This document shows positions 48,971 to 58,186 of a DNA stretch of 64,000 nucleotides, piece by piece. A program made the translations under genes and the position numbers. The first letter of the stretch is position 1. The number at the start of each line of letters is the position of its first letter. Source of the stretch: Streptomyces roseoverticillatus (GTDB taxonomy: Bacteria > Actinomycetota > Actinomycetes > Streptomycetales > Streptomycetaceae); contig NZ_JOFL01000016.1 in the NCBI RefSeq assembly GCF_000719265.1, positions 248,001-312,000 on the forward strand. The letters run 5' to 3'. The notes beneath the pieces are model-generated. The model was not told the DNA's origin and made no database searches. It saw nothing but the letters and a program-made list of their open reading frames with translations.

Positions 48971-50767
48971 TCACGGCCAGGAGCGGAGCGTGGCGACCCT
49001 GGTCCCGGCGTCGGCCGGGCCCCCGCTGCCGCCGGCGACGTGGCGGTAGGCGCAGTCGCCGCCGAGCGAGACGGCGACCATGCTGTGCAGCCGCACGCCG
49101 GGGCGGCGCGGCGCCTCGAAGGCGTGGTCGGTCGCGAGGCCGGTCGCGGAGGTGAAGTGGCAGTAGCTGCCCAGGCCCCAGGCCTCGTGCCGGGTCACGG
49201 ACGGGGCGACCCGGTAGGCGGGCCTGCCCGCGCTGCCGCCCTCGCTCCAGGCGGCGCGGCCGGGCGGGTCGTAGGGCAGCTCGTTCTGGAAGAAGTAGGT
49301 ACGGCCGCCGTCGCCGTTCCAGAGGACCTGGTCCCGTTGGTAGTGCTCCACGAAGAGCCCGTACATGGTGACGTCCCGGCCGTCGACGACGAGCCCCTCG
49401 GCCGCGGGGTTGACGGCCCATCCGACGCCGCTGCCGTGGTCGGCCCGCCACAGCCACAGGTTGTCGCCGATGACGTCCGAGCTGTGCACCACGAGGCTCC
49501 TTACGGCCCGTGCGGGGCCGGCGCCGCCCACGCGGAAGGAGACGTCGTGCAGCGAGACGGGGTCGGCGGCGTGGCGCCGCCGGGCGCCGGGCGGGCCGAT
49601 CTCCATCAGCGCGGGCGAGGCCGCCGGGCCCGCGTCGGCCAGCAGGCCGGCGATGCGCACGCCGTCGACGTCGGCGACGGTCAGGGCGGCGGTGCCGCGG
49701 TCGGGGACGAGCGTGGCGAGCCCGAGGCCGAGGACGACGGTGCCGGGGCGGGTGACGCGCAGCGGCCGGTCCAGGTGGTGCACCCCGGGCGTGATCAGCA
49801 GGTCCTTGCCGGCCGCGAGCGCGTGGTTGATGCGGGCGGCGGCGGTGCCGGGGCGGACGACGAAGAAGCGGCCGAGCGGGCGGGAGCTGCCGGGCGGCAC
49901 GGCCCCGCCGGACCACGTGGTGCCCTGCGCGGCCCTGCGGAGGGCGGGGACGAAGACGCGGTAGCCGCCCGACCGGTCGACGTACAGGAAGGGCTTCTCG
50001 CGCACGACAGGGGTCTGGCCGACGCTGGTGCGGGGCGGGTCGGGGAAGGTCGTCGGCGGGGCGTTGCGGACCCCGGCGAACACCATGTTCCAGGTGGCGC
50101 CCGACCAGCCGCCGCGAAGCTCGCTGTTCCGCGTGAGCCACTGCTGCTGGGTTCCGGAGAGCACCTTCCCGTCGATCAGCGAGTCGGCGATGAAGCCGCC
50201 GCTGGACCAGCCGCCGTCGTCCAGGCGGAGGTCGCCGCGCAGGTGCACGCGGCGGTACGGGGCGGCCTGGGAGACGGCCCAGCGGTCGGTGCCGGAGGCG
50301 GGGGTCACGGAGAGGTTCTCGGCCGCGCGCCAGAAGTTCTGCGTCGCGTTGCCCCGCAGCCAGTCGGCCTCGGCGTGTACCGCGCCCCTGACGGTGACGT
50401 CGTCGGGGCGCAGGCCCAGGCCCGCGACCTGGGTGTAGAAGCCGACGTTGACGTCCGCGTCGTAGGTGCCCGGCTTGAAGAGCAGCGCCTCGCGGCCGCG
50501 GCCGAACTGGGCGCCCTCCTGGCGCCGGAAGACCTCGTCCAGCGTGCGCTGGATCCGCTGCCGGGGCATCGACGGGTCGAAGACGTGGACCCCCGGTCCG
50601 AGGTCGGGGGCGCCGGGCGCGGCAGGTGCGGCGAGCGGTGCGGGCGGTCGCTCCGGGGCGCAGCCGAGGGCGAGGCAGGCGGTGACCGCGGCGGCGAGGG
50701 CGGCGGTGCCGAGGCGGGCTCGGCACCCCGCGGGCCGGGTTCTCGGCAAGGGCCGGGTTCTGGACAA
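48971..50767 (-). CDS. secreted right-handed beta-helix protein
   Basis: A 598-residue exported protein. The signal region is RLGTAALAAAVTACLALGCA, perhaps lipid-anchored at Cys36 though the lipobox is weak. The rest has the short repeating strands of pectate-lyase-like beta helices (TLVPDRGTAALTVADVDGVR; LHDVSFRVGGAGPARAV; NLWLWRADHGSGVGWAV). Relatives are often named adenylyl cyclase without basis. It may be a polysaccharide-binding or -cleaving protein. The start is TTG at 50767, six to nine bases after AGGAG; no better start fits. Confidence 0.75.
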   Translation of the reverse strand: MSRTRPLPRTRPAGCRARLGTAALAAAVTACLALGCAPERPPAPLAAPAAPGAPDLGPGVHVFDPSMPRQRIQRTLDEVFRRQEGAQFGRGREALLFKPGTYDADVNVGFYTQVAGLGLRPDDVTVRGAVHAEADWLRGNATQNFWRAAENLSVTPASGTDRWAVSQAAPYRRVHLRGDLRLDDGGWSSGGFIADSLIDGKVLSGTQQQWLTRNSELRGGWSGATWNMVFAGVRNAPPTTFPDPPRTSVGQTPVVREKPFLYVDRSGGYRVFVPALRRAAQGTTWSGGAVPPGSSRPLGRFFVVRPGTAAARINHALAAGKDLLITPGVHHLDRPLRVTRPGTVVLGLGLATLVPDRGTAALTVADVDGVRIAGLLADAGPAASPALMEIGPPGARRRHAADPVSLHDVSFRVGGAGPARAVRSLVVHSSDVIGDNLWLWRADHGSGVGWAVNPAAEGLVVDGRDVTMYGLFVEHYQRDQVLWNGDGGRTYFFQNELPYDPPGRAAWSEGGSAGRPAYRVAPSVTRHEAWGLGSYCHFTSATGLATDHAFEAPRRPGVRLHSMVAVSLGGDCAYRHVAGGSGGPADAGTRVATLRSWP

Positions 50768-50883
50768 GGGCCGGTCTCCTCACGCGTCGGTCGGCTGCCC
50801 GGTGACCGGGTCAACTCGTTTCCGAGCGTGAGGAGACGCCGTGCGGGCGGATTCCGCCCGGATGGCGCTTGGGTGACGCCTGA

Positions 50884-51330
50884 TCAGCAGGTGAAGTCGA
50901 TCAGGTTGAACGTCGCGTAGTGGTCGCCGGTGTAGTAGTCCTCGTGGTCCCTCTGGCCGGCGACGATGCGGCGGGCGCCGCGGTCGGGCGAGCCGGGGGT
51001 CTTGACCGTGTACTCGTGGTAGTAGCCCGAGGACTGCTTGGGCAGGACGCCCTCGCGGTTGGAGAAGACGGTGCCGTCCTTCGGGTACGGGAAGGGGCCG
51101 CCCGCGTCGATCAGGCGCAGGGTGTCGTCGGCCTGGGAGGGCAGACCGGACTTGCAGACGCTGCCGGTGGCCTTCATGACGGCCGGGGCCTGGACGGTGG
51201 CGGCCGTGGGGGCCGCCTGGGCGGTGAGGGGCGCGGCGACGGCCGTGCCGCCGGCGAACAGGGCCGAGGCCAGTGCGGCGAGAACGGCCGTACGGGCAAA
51301 ACGCGACGTGCGATGGGGGGTTGACTTCAT
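50884..51330 (-). CDS. secreted guanyl-specific ribonuclease (RNase Sa/N1-T1 family)
   Basis: A 148-residue exported RNase. The signal peptide (VLAALASALFAGGTAVA) is followed by a mature domain close to RNase Sa: VCKSGLPSQADDTLRLIDAG, GPFPYPKDGTVFSNREGVLP, GYYHEYTV (catalytic Glu), ARRIVAG (Arg) and TGDHYATFNLIDFTC (catalytic His and the second Cys of the disulfide). No barstar-like inhibitor gene is adjacent. ATG 51330 is chosen because it starts the basic n-region. Confidence 0.93.
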   Translation of the reverse strand: MKSTPHRTSRFARTAVLAALASALFAGGTAVAAPLTAQAAPTAATVQAPAVMKATGSVCKSGLPSQADDTLRLIDAGGPFPYPKDGTVFSNREGVLPKQSSGYYHEYTVKTPGSPDRGARRIVAGQRDHEDYYTGDHYATFNLIDFTC

Positions 51331-51427
51331 GACGCCCAGCATGACGCGCGTAGCGCATGTCATGTCAATGACAATCCGCACTGTTTTCCAGCTGTTAACC
51401 GGAGGCGCCGTCCGGCCCGGCGGAATC

Positions 51428-51497
51428 TTTGCCTCCACGCGACCCCTTTGCCTCATAGGCAAAACTTTTGCCTTTAGGGCAGGGCCGGTCCTATACC
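51428..51497 (+). promoter_or_regulatory. promoter with TTTGCCT boxes for the XRE-cupin gene
   Basis: TTTGCCT at 51428, 51447 and 51467; the second forms the perfect inverted repeat TTTGCCT-CAT-AGGCAAA (51447-51463). A -35 TTGCCT (51468-51473) and -10 TATACC (51492-51497) are 18 bases apart. The ATG is at 51504, so the transcript is likely leaderless and self-regulated through the TTTGCCT boxes. Confidence 0.7.
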
Positions 51498-51503
51498 GGA
51501 AGC

Positions 51504-52130
51504 ATGACACCGCTGCCCGACGAGCCCGCGGCCGACCTGCCCACGGTGGCTCCCCGCCTGCGTGACCTGCGCACGCGCAGCGGGCTGACCCTGGAGGCCG
51601 CCGCCGCCCGCGTCGGCCTGTCCCCCGCCCACCTGTCCCGGCTGGAGACCGGCCGGCGGACGCCGTCGCTGCCGATGCTGCTCGCCCTGGCCCGCACCTA
51701 CGGAACGACGGTATCCGACCTGCTGGGCGAGGCGGCGCCGGAGCGCGACCCCATCGTGCGCGCGAGCCACATGGAGCCGCAGCTCGCCGGGGGCTGGACG
51801 TACTGGCGGGCCGGCGGCTCGGGCCGCGCCATGCAGGCCCTGCGGCTGCACGTGCCGCCGGAGGCGGGCGGCCAGGCCGAGCTGGTCCGCGTCCACCCGG
51901 GCGAGGAGTGGCTGTACGTCACCGGCGGGCGGCTGCGCCTCACGCTGGGCGGGAGCACCCACCTCCTGGACCCCGGCGACGCCGCCCACTTCGACTCGCT
52001 CACCCCGCACCGCATCGCCGCCGCGTCGCGCGGCGGGGCCGACCTGCTGTTCATGCACACGCTGCTGCAGAGCGGCGCGACCGAGCTGTGCCTCGGGGGC
52101 GCAGCACCCACCCGGAGGGGAATGCCGTGA
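51504..52130 (+). CDS. XRE-family regulator with cupin domain
   Basis: A 208-residue protein: N-terminal HTH (LRDLRTRSGLTLEAAAARVG, LSPAHLSRLETGRR) and a C-terminal cupin barrel (ELVRVHPGEEWLYVTGGRLR; LLDPGDAAHFDSLTPHRIAA). Such regulators sense small molecules or metals through the cupin. It shares GTGA with the following small membrane-protein gene, with which it commonly pairs in Streptomyces. Repeats in its promoter indicate autoregulation. Confidence 0.93.
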   Translation: MTPLPDEPAADLPTVAPRLRDLRTRSGLTLEAAAARVGLSPAHLSRLETGRRTPSLPMLLALARTYGTTVSDLLGEAAPERDPIVRASHMEPQLAGGWTYWRAGGSGRAMQALRLHVPPEAGGQAELVRVHPGEEWLYVTGGRLRLTLGGSTHLLDPGDAAHFDSLTPHRIAAASRGGADLLFMHTLLQSGATELCLGGAAPTRRGMP

Positions 52131-52300
52131 ACGACGCCGTGCACCACACCGTGACGGACGCATCCGCACACACCGGAAAGCGTATGGACGAAGAGGACCG
52201 GGCCCCCATGGGGATGACCGTCCGGGTCGTCATCTACCTCGTGGCCGTCCACTTCTTCGCGGCCTTCCTGTTCCTCCTCTTCTTCCTCGCCGGAGGCTGA
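52127..52300 (+). CDS. small single-pass membrane protein, DUF6126-like
   Basis: 57 residues: hydrophilic start (HHTVTDASAHTGKRMDEEDR) and one C-terminal transmembrane helix (VVIYLVAVHFFAAFLFLLFF). The GTG start overlaps the XRE-cupin stop. Proteins of this kind follow XRE-cupin genes in many Streptomyces; the role is unknown. Confidence 0.85.
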   Translation: MNDAVHHTVTDASAHTGKRMDEEDRAPMGMTVRVVIYLVAVHFFAAFLFLLFFLAGG

Positions 52301-52408
52301 CCCTCCGTCCCGCCATGTGCCGATTCCTGCGGAATCCGGGCGTTGTCCGACGCTACGATCGCGGTGGGTGTCGGCACAGGGCCCGTCCCGGGCCGGGAAG
52401 GCGGAGCG

Positions 52409-53080
52409 ATGACCCGTACGGCCCAGGAAGTGCTGGCGGACGCGGTGCGGGGTCTCGCGCCCGCCGAGGGCGCCAACCGGCTCGTCCCGCGGATCGCCGC
52501 CGGCGAGGCCCCGCGGGAGGTGTTCGCCGCCTTCGCGCTGGAGCAGCACCAGGTCATCACGAGCGACCGCCGCAGCTTCGCGCACCTCGCCGGGCGCGCG
52601 GCCGCCTCGGACCCGGCCGTGGCGGGCTTCTTCGAGTCCCTCACCCAAGGCGAGGACCTGGCCCTGAGCCTGCTCGGGCCGCTGACGGCCGCGTGCGGGC
52701 TGGACGAGGAGGCGGTCCGCGCCCACGAGCCCCGCCCCGGCTGCCAGGCCTACCCCTCGTACGCGGCGTGGCTCGCGCTCGGCGCGGAGCCCGTCGACGT
52801 CGTCGTCGCCCTGACCGCCAACTTCGCGGCGTGGGGCGGCTACTGCGCCGCGGTCGGCGCGGCCCTGCGCGAGCACTACGGCTTCGACAACCCCGCGTGC
52901 GGCTTCTTCGACTTCTTCGCGGGCCCCGCGCCCGAGCTGGAGGAGCGGGCCGTCGCGGCCGTGACCGCCGGCCTGGAGGGCGGCCGGCTGTCCGAGCCGC
53001 TGGCCCGTCGCTACGGACGGCTGCTCCAGGCCTACGAGTTGATGTTCTGGGACGCGCTCGGCGGAGACCGCTCGATGTAG
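52409..53080 (+). CDS. TenA/thiaminase-II-like protein
   Basis: A 223-residue all-helical protein of the haem-oxygenase-like/TenA fold (FAALFALEQHQVI-type helix, FFESLTQGEDLALSLLGPL, YPSYAAWLALGAEPVDVVVA, NPACGFFDFFAG). The catalytic Cys of thiaminase II is not clearly in place, so enzymatic activity in thiamine salvage is uncertain; it may be a TenA-related protein with another role. GCGGAG precedes the ATG. Confidence 0.8.
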   Translation: MTRTAQEVLADAVRGLAPAEGANRLVPRIAAGEAPREVFAAFALEQHQVITSDRRSFAHLAGRAAASDPAVAGFFESLTQGEDLALSLLGPLTAACGLDEEAVRAHEPRPGCQAYPSYAAWLALGAEPVDVVVALTANFAAWGGYCAAVGAALREHYGFDNPACGFFDFFAGPAPELEERAVAAVTAGLEGGRLSEPLARRYGRLLQAYELMFWDALGGDRSM

Positions 53081-53089
53081 GTTGAACGC

Positions 53090-53641
53090 ATGCCCGGATC
53101 CGCAGCTGCCGCCGCCGTCGTGTACCGCCCCGCGCTCCCCGGTGAGCGCACCGGGGCCGAGGCGATCGACAACTCCTTCACGACGGCGACCGTCCTCGAC
53201 GTGACCGCGTCGGAGGAGGGGTTCCGGCTCCTGGAGACGCCCGTAGACCCGCCCCTGCGCAAGGTGTACCCGGCCGAGGACGAGGGAGTCGAGGAAGGCG
53301 GCGAGGACGCCCACGTCATCGTGGCCCGCGCCGGTGACGCCCTGTGCGGCGCCATCAGCCTCACCCTCTCGGAGTGGAACCACCGGCTGGTGATCGCCGA
53401 CCTCCGGGTGGCGCCCGGGCACCGCGGCCGCGGCATCGGCCCCGCCCTCATGGAGCGCGGCCTGGCCCACGGCCGGAAGCTCGGCGCCCGTACCGCCTGG
53501 CTGGAGGTCACGAACGTCAACGCACCGGCCGTACGGGTCTACCGCCGCATGGGCTTCGCGCTGTGCGGCCTGGACACGTCCCTCTACCGGGGGACGGCGT
53601 CGGAGGGCGAGACCGCCTTGTTCATGAGCCGTCCGCTCTGA
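53090..53641 (+). CDS. GNAT-family N-acetyltransferase
   Basis: A 183-residue acetyltransferase. The acetyl-CoA loop is VAPGHRGRGIGPALMERGL, followed by AWLEVTNVNAPAVRVYRRMG. The substrate is unknown; similar Streptomyces proteins confer resistance to amino-group-bearing compounds, but this is not shown. It is nine bases behind the TenA-like gene and overlaps the convergent allantoicase gene by 20 bases. Confidence 0.92.
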   Translation: MPGSAAAAAVVYRPALPGERTGAEAIDNSFTTATVLDVTASEEGFRLLETPVDPPLRKVYPAEDEGVEEGGEDAHVIVARAGDALCGAISLTLSEWNHRLVIADLRVAPGHRGRGIGPALMERGLAHGRKLGARTAWLEVTNVNAPAVRVYRRMGFALCGLDTSLYRGTASEGETALFMSRPL

Positions 53642-54827
53642 GGCCCCGCGCGCCGTCCGTCCCGAGGCTCCGTATGTCCGGGCCCGGCGCGTCCAGGCTC
53701 CGTGCTCCCGCCTCCGTCAGCGAGCCGTGCACGCGCAGCCGGGCCACGCCGCCGTCCGGGTGGATGTCGACGCGCACGTGCGTCGCCACCGGGGCGCCCT
53801 CCAGGGGGAAGCGGTGCACGGTGTCGGGCTGGAGGCGGGTGCGGGGCAGGACCACCGTCCAGCCGGCGGCGGGACCGGCCGGGTCGGCGCCGGTGGCGGC
53901 GTCCAGGACGGACACCTCGGCCCAGCCCGCGGCGTTGCCCTTGTAGCAGCCGGTGTCGATCTCCAAGGCGCGCAGGACGGCCTGCCCGGTGAGGCGGTAG
54001 CGGACCCAGTCGTGCCCTTCGTCGCGGCGGCGGCGCGTCTCCCAGCCGTCGTCCATCTTCTGCGACCGCCCCGGCAGGACGCTGTTGAGCGGGGGCGAGT
54101 AGAAGCGGTCCGAGGCGTCCTCGGGGCGGCCGCCGTTCTCCAGCGCGGCGAGGTCGAAGGTGCCGACGGCGGCGAGCCAGGCCGGGTCGGGGCGCACCTC
54201 GCCGTGCACTCTGAGCCGGGCGATGCCCCCGTCGGGGTACTGGCACAGCCTCAGATGGGTGAAGCGCTCCTGGGCGTGCACGGCGAAGCCGTTGGCCGCG
54301 TGGCCGCCGACGGGGGTGCGCGGCACGAGGACCGTCCACGTCACCCCGTCGGCGAGCAGTTCGCCGGGCGAGGGGGTGCCCGGCAGGCAGGCGGCCTCGA
54401 CGGACACGGACTGCGGGTGGTTGCCGCGGAAGTGGGCGGTGTCGACCACGACGCCGCGGATCACCCCGGGGGCGCCGAGGCGGATGAGCGCCCAGTCGTG
54501 GTCGCCGTCGGCCGGATGCGGGTGAGCGGCGTCGGCACCGCGTCTGCGGCGCGTCTCCCAGCCGTCCATGATCTTGCCCTTGTGGCCGAACAGGTGGGGG
54601 TCGAAGTGCGCGGGGGCGGGAGTGAGGAGATTCTCGCGGTCGGCGAAGAACTCGTCGTTGGCGGCGACGACGCTGCCGCCGAGACGGCGGTCGGCGAGGT
54701 CGGGGAGATGGGTGAAGGGGAGGTTTGCGGAGCGGTAGTCGGCATACGGATCACCGCCCGCGTACGGTGCGGCGCCGCCTATGAAGGCGGGTATGCCGCC
54801 GGAGCCGTTGTCCGGGGTGCCGGTCAT
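53622..54827 (-). CDS. alc: allantoicase
   Basis: A 401-residue allantoicase, which cuts allantoate to ureidoglycolate and urea. Two homologous jelly-roll halves are visible, each with the [13 protein letters not shown] or [13 protein letters not shown] motif, D-W-A/V near [10 protein letters not shown] and [10 protein letters not shown], and the G-N-H/A-P turn in [10 protein letters not shown] and [12 protein letters not shown]. It overlaps the allantoinase stop (ATGA), so the two steps are coupled. Expected to be repressed by AllR. Confidence 0.94.
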   Translation of the reverse strand: MTGTPDNGSGGIPAFIGGAAPYAGGDPYADYRSANLPFTHLPDLADRRLGGSVVAANDEFFADRENLLTPAPAHFDPHLFGHKGKIMDGWETRRRRGADAAHPHPADGDHDWALIRLGAPGVIRGVVVDTAHFRGNHPQSVSVEAACLPGTPSPGELLADGVTWTVLVPRTPVGGHAANGFAVHAQERFTHLRLCQYPDGGIARLRVHGEVRPDPAWLAAVGTFDLAALENGGRPEDASDRFYSPPLNSVLPGRSQKMDDGWETRRRRDEGHDWVRYRLTGQAVLRALEIDTGCYKGNAAGWAEVSVLDAATGADPAGPAAGWTVVLPRTRLQPDTVHRFPLEGAPVATHVRVDIHPDGGVARLRVHGSLTEAGARSLDAPGPDIRSLGTDGARGLRADGS

Positions 54828-56170
54828 GCGCTGCTCTGCCTTTCGAGGAGGAGGCCGGCGGGCGGCTCGGCGAGGGCGCCGTCGTGGGCGATCCTGCGGC
54901 CGCGTAGCCAGGTGGACCGTACGACGCCGTGGAGGGTGCGGCCGGCGTAGGCGGTGACGTGGTTGCGGTGGTGGAGGGCGGCCGGGTCGACGGTGAAGGC
55001 CGCCTCGGGGTCGAGGACGGTGAAGTCGGCGTCGCGGCCGGGCTCGACGGCGCCCTTGCGGTGCAGGCCCGCGAGGGCGGCGGGGCCGGCGGACATCCAT
55101 CGGGCAACGTCGGCGAGGGTGTGCCCGCGGCGGCGGGCCGCGGTCCAGATCGCTGGGAGACCGAGTTGGAGGGACGAGATGCCGCCCCAGGCGGCGCCGA
55201 AGTCGGGGACCTTGAGGTCGGTGGTGCAGGGCGAGTGGTCGGAGACGACGCAGTCGAGCGTCCCGTCGGCCAGGGCCGCCCACAGGGCGTCCTGGTTCGC
55301 GGCCTCCCGGATCGGTGGGCAGCACTTGAACTCGGTGGCCCCGTCGGGGACTTCCTCGGCGGTCAGCGTCAGGAAGTGCGGGCAGGTCTCCGCGGTGACG
55401 GGCACGCCGTCCGCCTTCGCCGCAGCGATCGCGGGGAGGGCGTCCGAGGACGACAGGTGCAGGATGTGCACGCGGGTGCCCAGGCGCCGCGACACGGAGA
55501 CGAGCCGGTCCACGGCCTCGTTCTCGGCGGCGCGGGGCCGGGAGGCGAGGAAGTCGGCGTAGCGGGGGCCGCCGCGCTGCGGGGCGCGCTCCAGGCGGGC
55601 GGGGTCCTCGGCGTGCACGATCAGCAGGCCGCCCAGCGCGGCGATGCGGGCCGCAGCGGTCTCCAGGCAGGCCGGGGCGAGGGCGGGGAACTCGTCGACG
55701 CCCGACGGCGACAGGAACGCCTTGAAACCGAAGACGCCCGCGTCGTGCAGGGGGCGCAGGTCCGCCGTGTTCGAGGGCAGGGCGCCGCCCCAGAAGCCGA
55801 CGTCGACGTGGGCCGCGGGGCGGGCCACGCCCTGCTTCACCCGCAGGTGGGCGACGGTGGTCGTGGGCGGGATGCTGTTGAGCGGCATGTCGAGGAGCGT
55901 GGTGACGCCGCCGGCCGCGGCGGCGCGCGTCGCCGTGCGGAAGCCCTCCCAGGCGGTGCGGCCGGGGTCGTTCACGTGCACGTGAGTGTCGACCAGACCG
56001 GGGAGCAGGGCGTCGTCACCTAAGTCCGTCACGGCCGCGCCGGGCGGCGGGGCGGCCCCGTACGGGCGGACGGCCGTGATCGTGCCGCCGGTGACGGTGA
56101 CGGCGGCCGGGCGGGTGCCCTCCGGGGTGACGACGCGTGTCGAACGCAGGACCAGCGTTCCCGTGGACAT
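54824..56170 (-). CDS. allB: allantoinase
   Basis: A 448-residue cyclic amidohydrolase converting allantoin to allantoate. Metal ligands lie in [20 protein letters not shown] (HxH), GFKAFL (carboxylated Lys), [16 protein letters not shown] and the Asp in VVSDHSP. The AllR-type operator TTCAAC-N5-GTTGAA lies 25 bases ahead of the ATG. It forms an operon with allantoicase and is divergent from allR. Confidence 0.95.
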   Translation of the reverse strand: MSTGTLVLRSTRVVTPEGTRPAAVTVTGGTITAVRPYGAAPPPGAAVTDLGDDALLPGLVDTHVHVNDPGRTAWEGFRTATRAAAAGGVTTLLDMPLNSIPPTTTVAHLRVKQGVARPAAHVDVGFWGGALPSNTADLRPLHDAGVFGFKAFLSPSGVDEFPALAPACLETAAARIAALGGLLIVHAEDPARLERAPQRGGPRYADFLASRPRAAENEAVDRLVSVSRRLGTRVHILHLSSSDALPAIAAAKADGVPVTAETCPHFLTLTAEEVPDGATEFKCCPPIREAANQDALWAALADGTLDCVVSDHSPCTTDLKVPDFGAAWGGISSLQLGLPAIWTAARRRGHTLADVARWMSAGPAALAGLHRKGAVEPGRDADFTVLDPEAAFTVDPAALHHRNHVTAYAGRTLHGVVRSTWLRGRRIAHDGALAEPPAGLLLERQSSA

Positions 56171-56194
56171 GCCGGACACGCCCCCTCCCGGAAA

Positions 56195-56211
56195 TTCAAC
56201 GTTCTGTTGAA
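56195..56211. promoter_or_regulatory. AllR-type operator
   Basis: TTCAAC-GTTCT-GTTGAA, a perfect 6-base inverted repeat in the gap between the divergent allantoinase and allR genes. Confidence 0.8.
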
Positions 56212-56324
56212 CAGCGTGGGGGCAGTCTTCTGTCGCTCCCCTCACCCGTCAAGACCTCCGGCGGCGGAGCGGCGCGGTGGGAGCCCGGTAGGCTGCTCCC
56301 ACCCCGTAGCCGAAAGGACCCGCC

Positions 56325-57116
56325 GTGCCCCCGTCCGCCGAGCCCCGCACCCCCTCTCCCAGTGGAGGCGTCCAGTCCCTGGAGCGCGCCTTCGACCTGC
56401 TGGAGCGGATGGCCGACGCGGGCGGCGAGGTCGGGCTGAGCGAGCTCGCCACGAGCAGCGGGCTGCCGCTGCCGACGATCCACCGGCTCATGCGCACGCT
56501 CGTCGCCTGCGGGTACGTCCGCCAGCAGCCCAACCGGCGGTACGCGCTCGGGCCGCGGCTGATCCGGCTCGGCGAGAGCGCCTCCCGGCTGCTGGGCACG
56601 TGGGCCCGGCCGCACCTGGCGCGGCTGGTCGAGGAGACCGGCGAGACGGCGAACATGGCGCTGCTCGACGGCGACGAGGTCGTCTACGTCGCCCAGGTGC
56701 CCTCGCGGCACTCCGTGCGGATGTTCACCGAGGTGGGGCGGCGCGTGCTGCCGCACACCACCGGCGTGGGCAAGGCGCTGCTGGCGCAGAGCCCCGACGA
56801 CGAGGTGCGCTCGATCCTCGCCCGTACGGGCATGCCGGCCGCGACCGAGAAGACCATCACCACGCCCGAGGGCTTCTTGGAGGCGCTGGGGCGCGTGCGC
56901 GAGCACGGCTACGCGGTGGACGACAACGAGCAGGAGATCGGGGTGCGGTGCCTGGCGGTGCCGGTGCCGGACTCCCCCACGGTGGCGGCCATCTCCATCT
57001 CCGGCCCCGCGGGCCGGGTCACCGACGCGGCCACGGAGCGGATCGTCCCCCTCCTGAAGGAGGTCGCCACGGCCCTCTCGGCGGACCTCGCCGGCGCGGC
57101 GGCCGGCTCCGCCTGA
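56325..57116 (+). CDS. allR: IclR-family repressor of allantoin catabolism (AllR-like)
   Basis: A 263-residue IclR regulator: winged helix VQSLERAFDLLERMADAGGE, LSELATSSGLPLPTIHRLMR and a ligand-binding domain with TANMALLDGDEVVYVAQVPS, THGVGK-type stretch HTTGVGKALLAQ and CLAVPVPD. In Streptomyces AllR represses purine/ureide genes and is relieved by allantoate/glyoxylate-type ligands. GTG start after GAAAGGA. It is divergent from the allantoinase operon with the operator between them. Confidence 0.92.
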   Translation: MPPSAEPRTPSPSGGVQSLERAFDLLERMADAGGEVGLSELATSSGLPLPTIHRLMRTLVACGYVRQQPNRRYALGPRLIRLGESASRLLGTWARPHLARLVEETGETANMALLDGDEVVYVAQVPSRHSVRMFTEVGRRVLPHTTGVGKALLAQSPDDEVRSILARTGMPAATEKTITTPEGFLEALGRVREHGYAVDDNEQEIGVRCLAVPVPDSPTVAAISISGPAGRVTDAATERIVPLLKEVATALSADLAGAAAGSA

Positions 57117-57170
57117 GGGTTTCCCGGACGTCCGGAGCCCTGTGGTTCCGGCACCGCCGGACAGGTTGAC

Positions 57171-57660
57171 GGCGGCTGATCGCCGTAGCGGCGGGGGGAA
57201 TGTGCCGGACCGGCACGCTTCTGTGCCGACGGCACCGCGCCCCCTTCTTCCGCCGCCGCGGCGCGCGGCCACAGCGGCGGGCACCGGCGGTGCCTGATCG
57301 CTGGCGCGGCGGAAGGAATGTGCCGGCCTGGCACGTCCCCGTGCACCGGTTCCGACCGGACGGCGGTACGGCACCGCACCCCTCCTCCGCCGCCGCGGCG
57401 CGCCACCACCGCGGCGTAGCCCGGCGGTGGCGCGCCCACGGAAGTACGGCACCGCCGGAACGGCCGACGGCGGCTGATCGCCGTCGCGGCGGAAGGAATA
57501 TGCCAGCCCGGCACGTCCCCGTGCACCGGTTCCGACCGGACGGCGGTACGGCACCGCACCCCTCCTCCGCCACCGCGGCGCGCCACCACCGCGGCATAGC
57601 CCGGCGGTGCCGAACCCACCGCAGTACGGCACCGCCGAAACGGCCGCGGCGGAGGGAACG
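57171..57660. repeat. GC-rich 180-bp direct repeats
   Basis: 57301-57480 and 57481-57660 are two copies of one 180-bp unit, and 57171-57300 is a related copy lacking about 50 bases. Shared blocks include GGCGGAAGGAAT, GCACGTCCCCGTGCACCGGT and GGCACCGCCG. A related piece with CGGCACCGCCGGACA recurs at about 63697-63711. The region 57117-57681 has no supported gene; frames open through it are products of the composition. Confidence 0.85.
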
Positions 57661-57681
57661 GGCCGGCCCGGCGCCGTACCT

Positions 57682-58032
57682 CTACTCGCCCTCCCGCGGG
57701 GGCGGGACACCGTCGTCCGCCGGGGGCGCGAAGTTGTCGACCGCCTGGTGGACGGCTGCCAGGGACGGGGACAGGGCGCTCACCGATCCCACCGCCCCGG
57801 CCACCAGCAGCAAGGACCGCCGCAGGCGCGAGAGCTCGGGGCCGCCCGCGCGGGCCATCGCGTCGAGCGCCGCGAGCTCCTCCTCGGCCGCATCGCGGTC
57901 GGGTAACGGCGCGGGGTGGGCCGCGAGCGCCCGGCGGAGGCGGGAGACCGCTTCCCGCAGCTCGCTCACCCTCGGATCCTCGGCCACGCGGCCCGCCCGC
58001 TGCTCGTCCACCACTACGGCGCCTTCCGCCAC
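57682..58032 (-). CDS. small conserved Streptomyces protein, DUF5955-like
   Basis: A 116-residue helical protein: SELREAVSRLRRALAAHPAP, EEELAALDAMARAG, then LRRSLLLVAGAVGSVSALSP with a moderately hydrophobic helix. It resembles a small Streptomyces family of unknown function. GTG start. Nothing in the context tells its role. Confidence 0.78.
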   Translation of the reverse strand: MAEGAVVVDEQRAGRVAEDPRVSELREAVSRLRRALAAHPAPLPDRDAAEEELAALDAMARAGGPELSRLRRSLLLVAGAVGSVSALSPSLAAVHQAVDNFAPPADDGVPPPREGE

Positions 58033-58186
58033 GGCACTCCCCCTCCCACGCGCTCGCGCGGATCAGTTAACGCCACTTTCCGTACAGAGCGCCATACGCT
58101 CAGCGAAATCAGGTCCGGGCGTCGCACGCACGGGTGATGGGCCGCCGTCCGCCCCACCGCCGTCAACGATGCGATATGCAGGGGCC

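Noticed and set aside
57117..57681. Coding frames across the 180-bp repeats
   Set aside because: They repeat with the DNA unit, are rich in Arg/Pro/Ala and carry no recognisable domain; nothing suggests translation.
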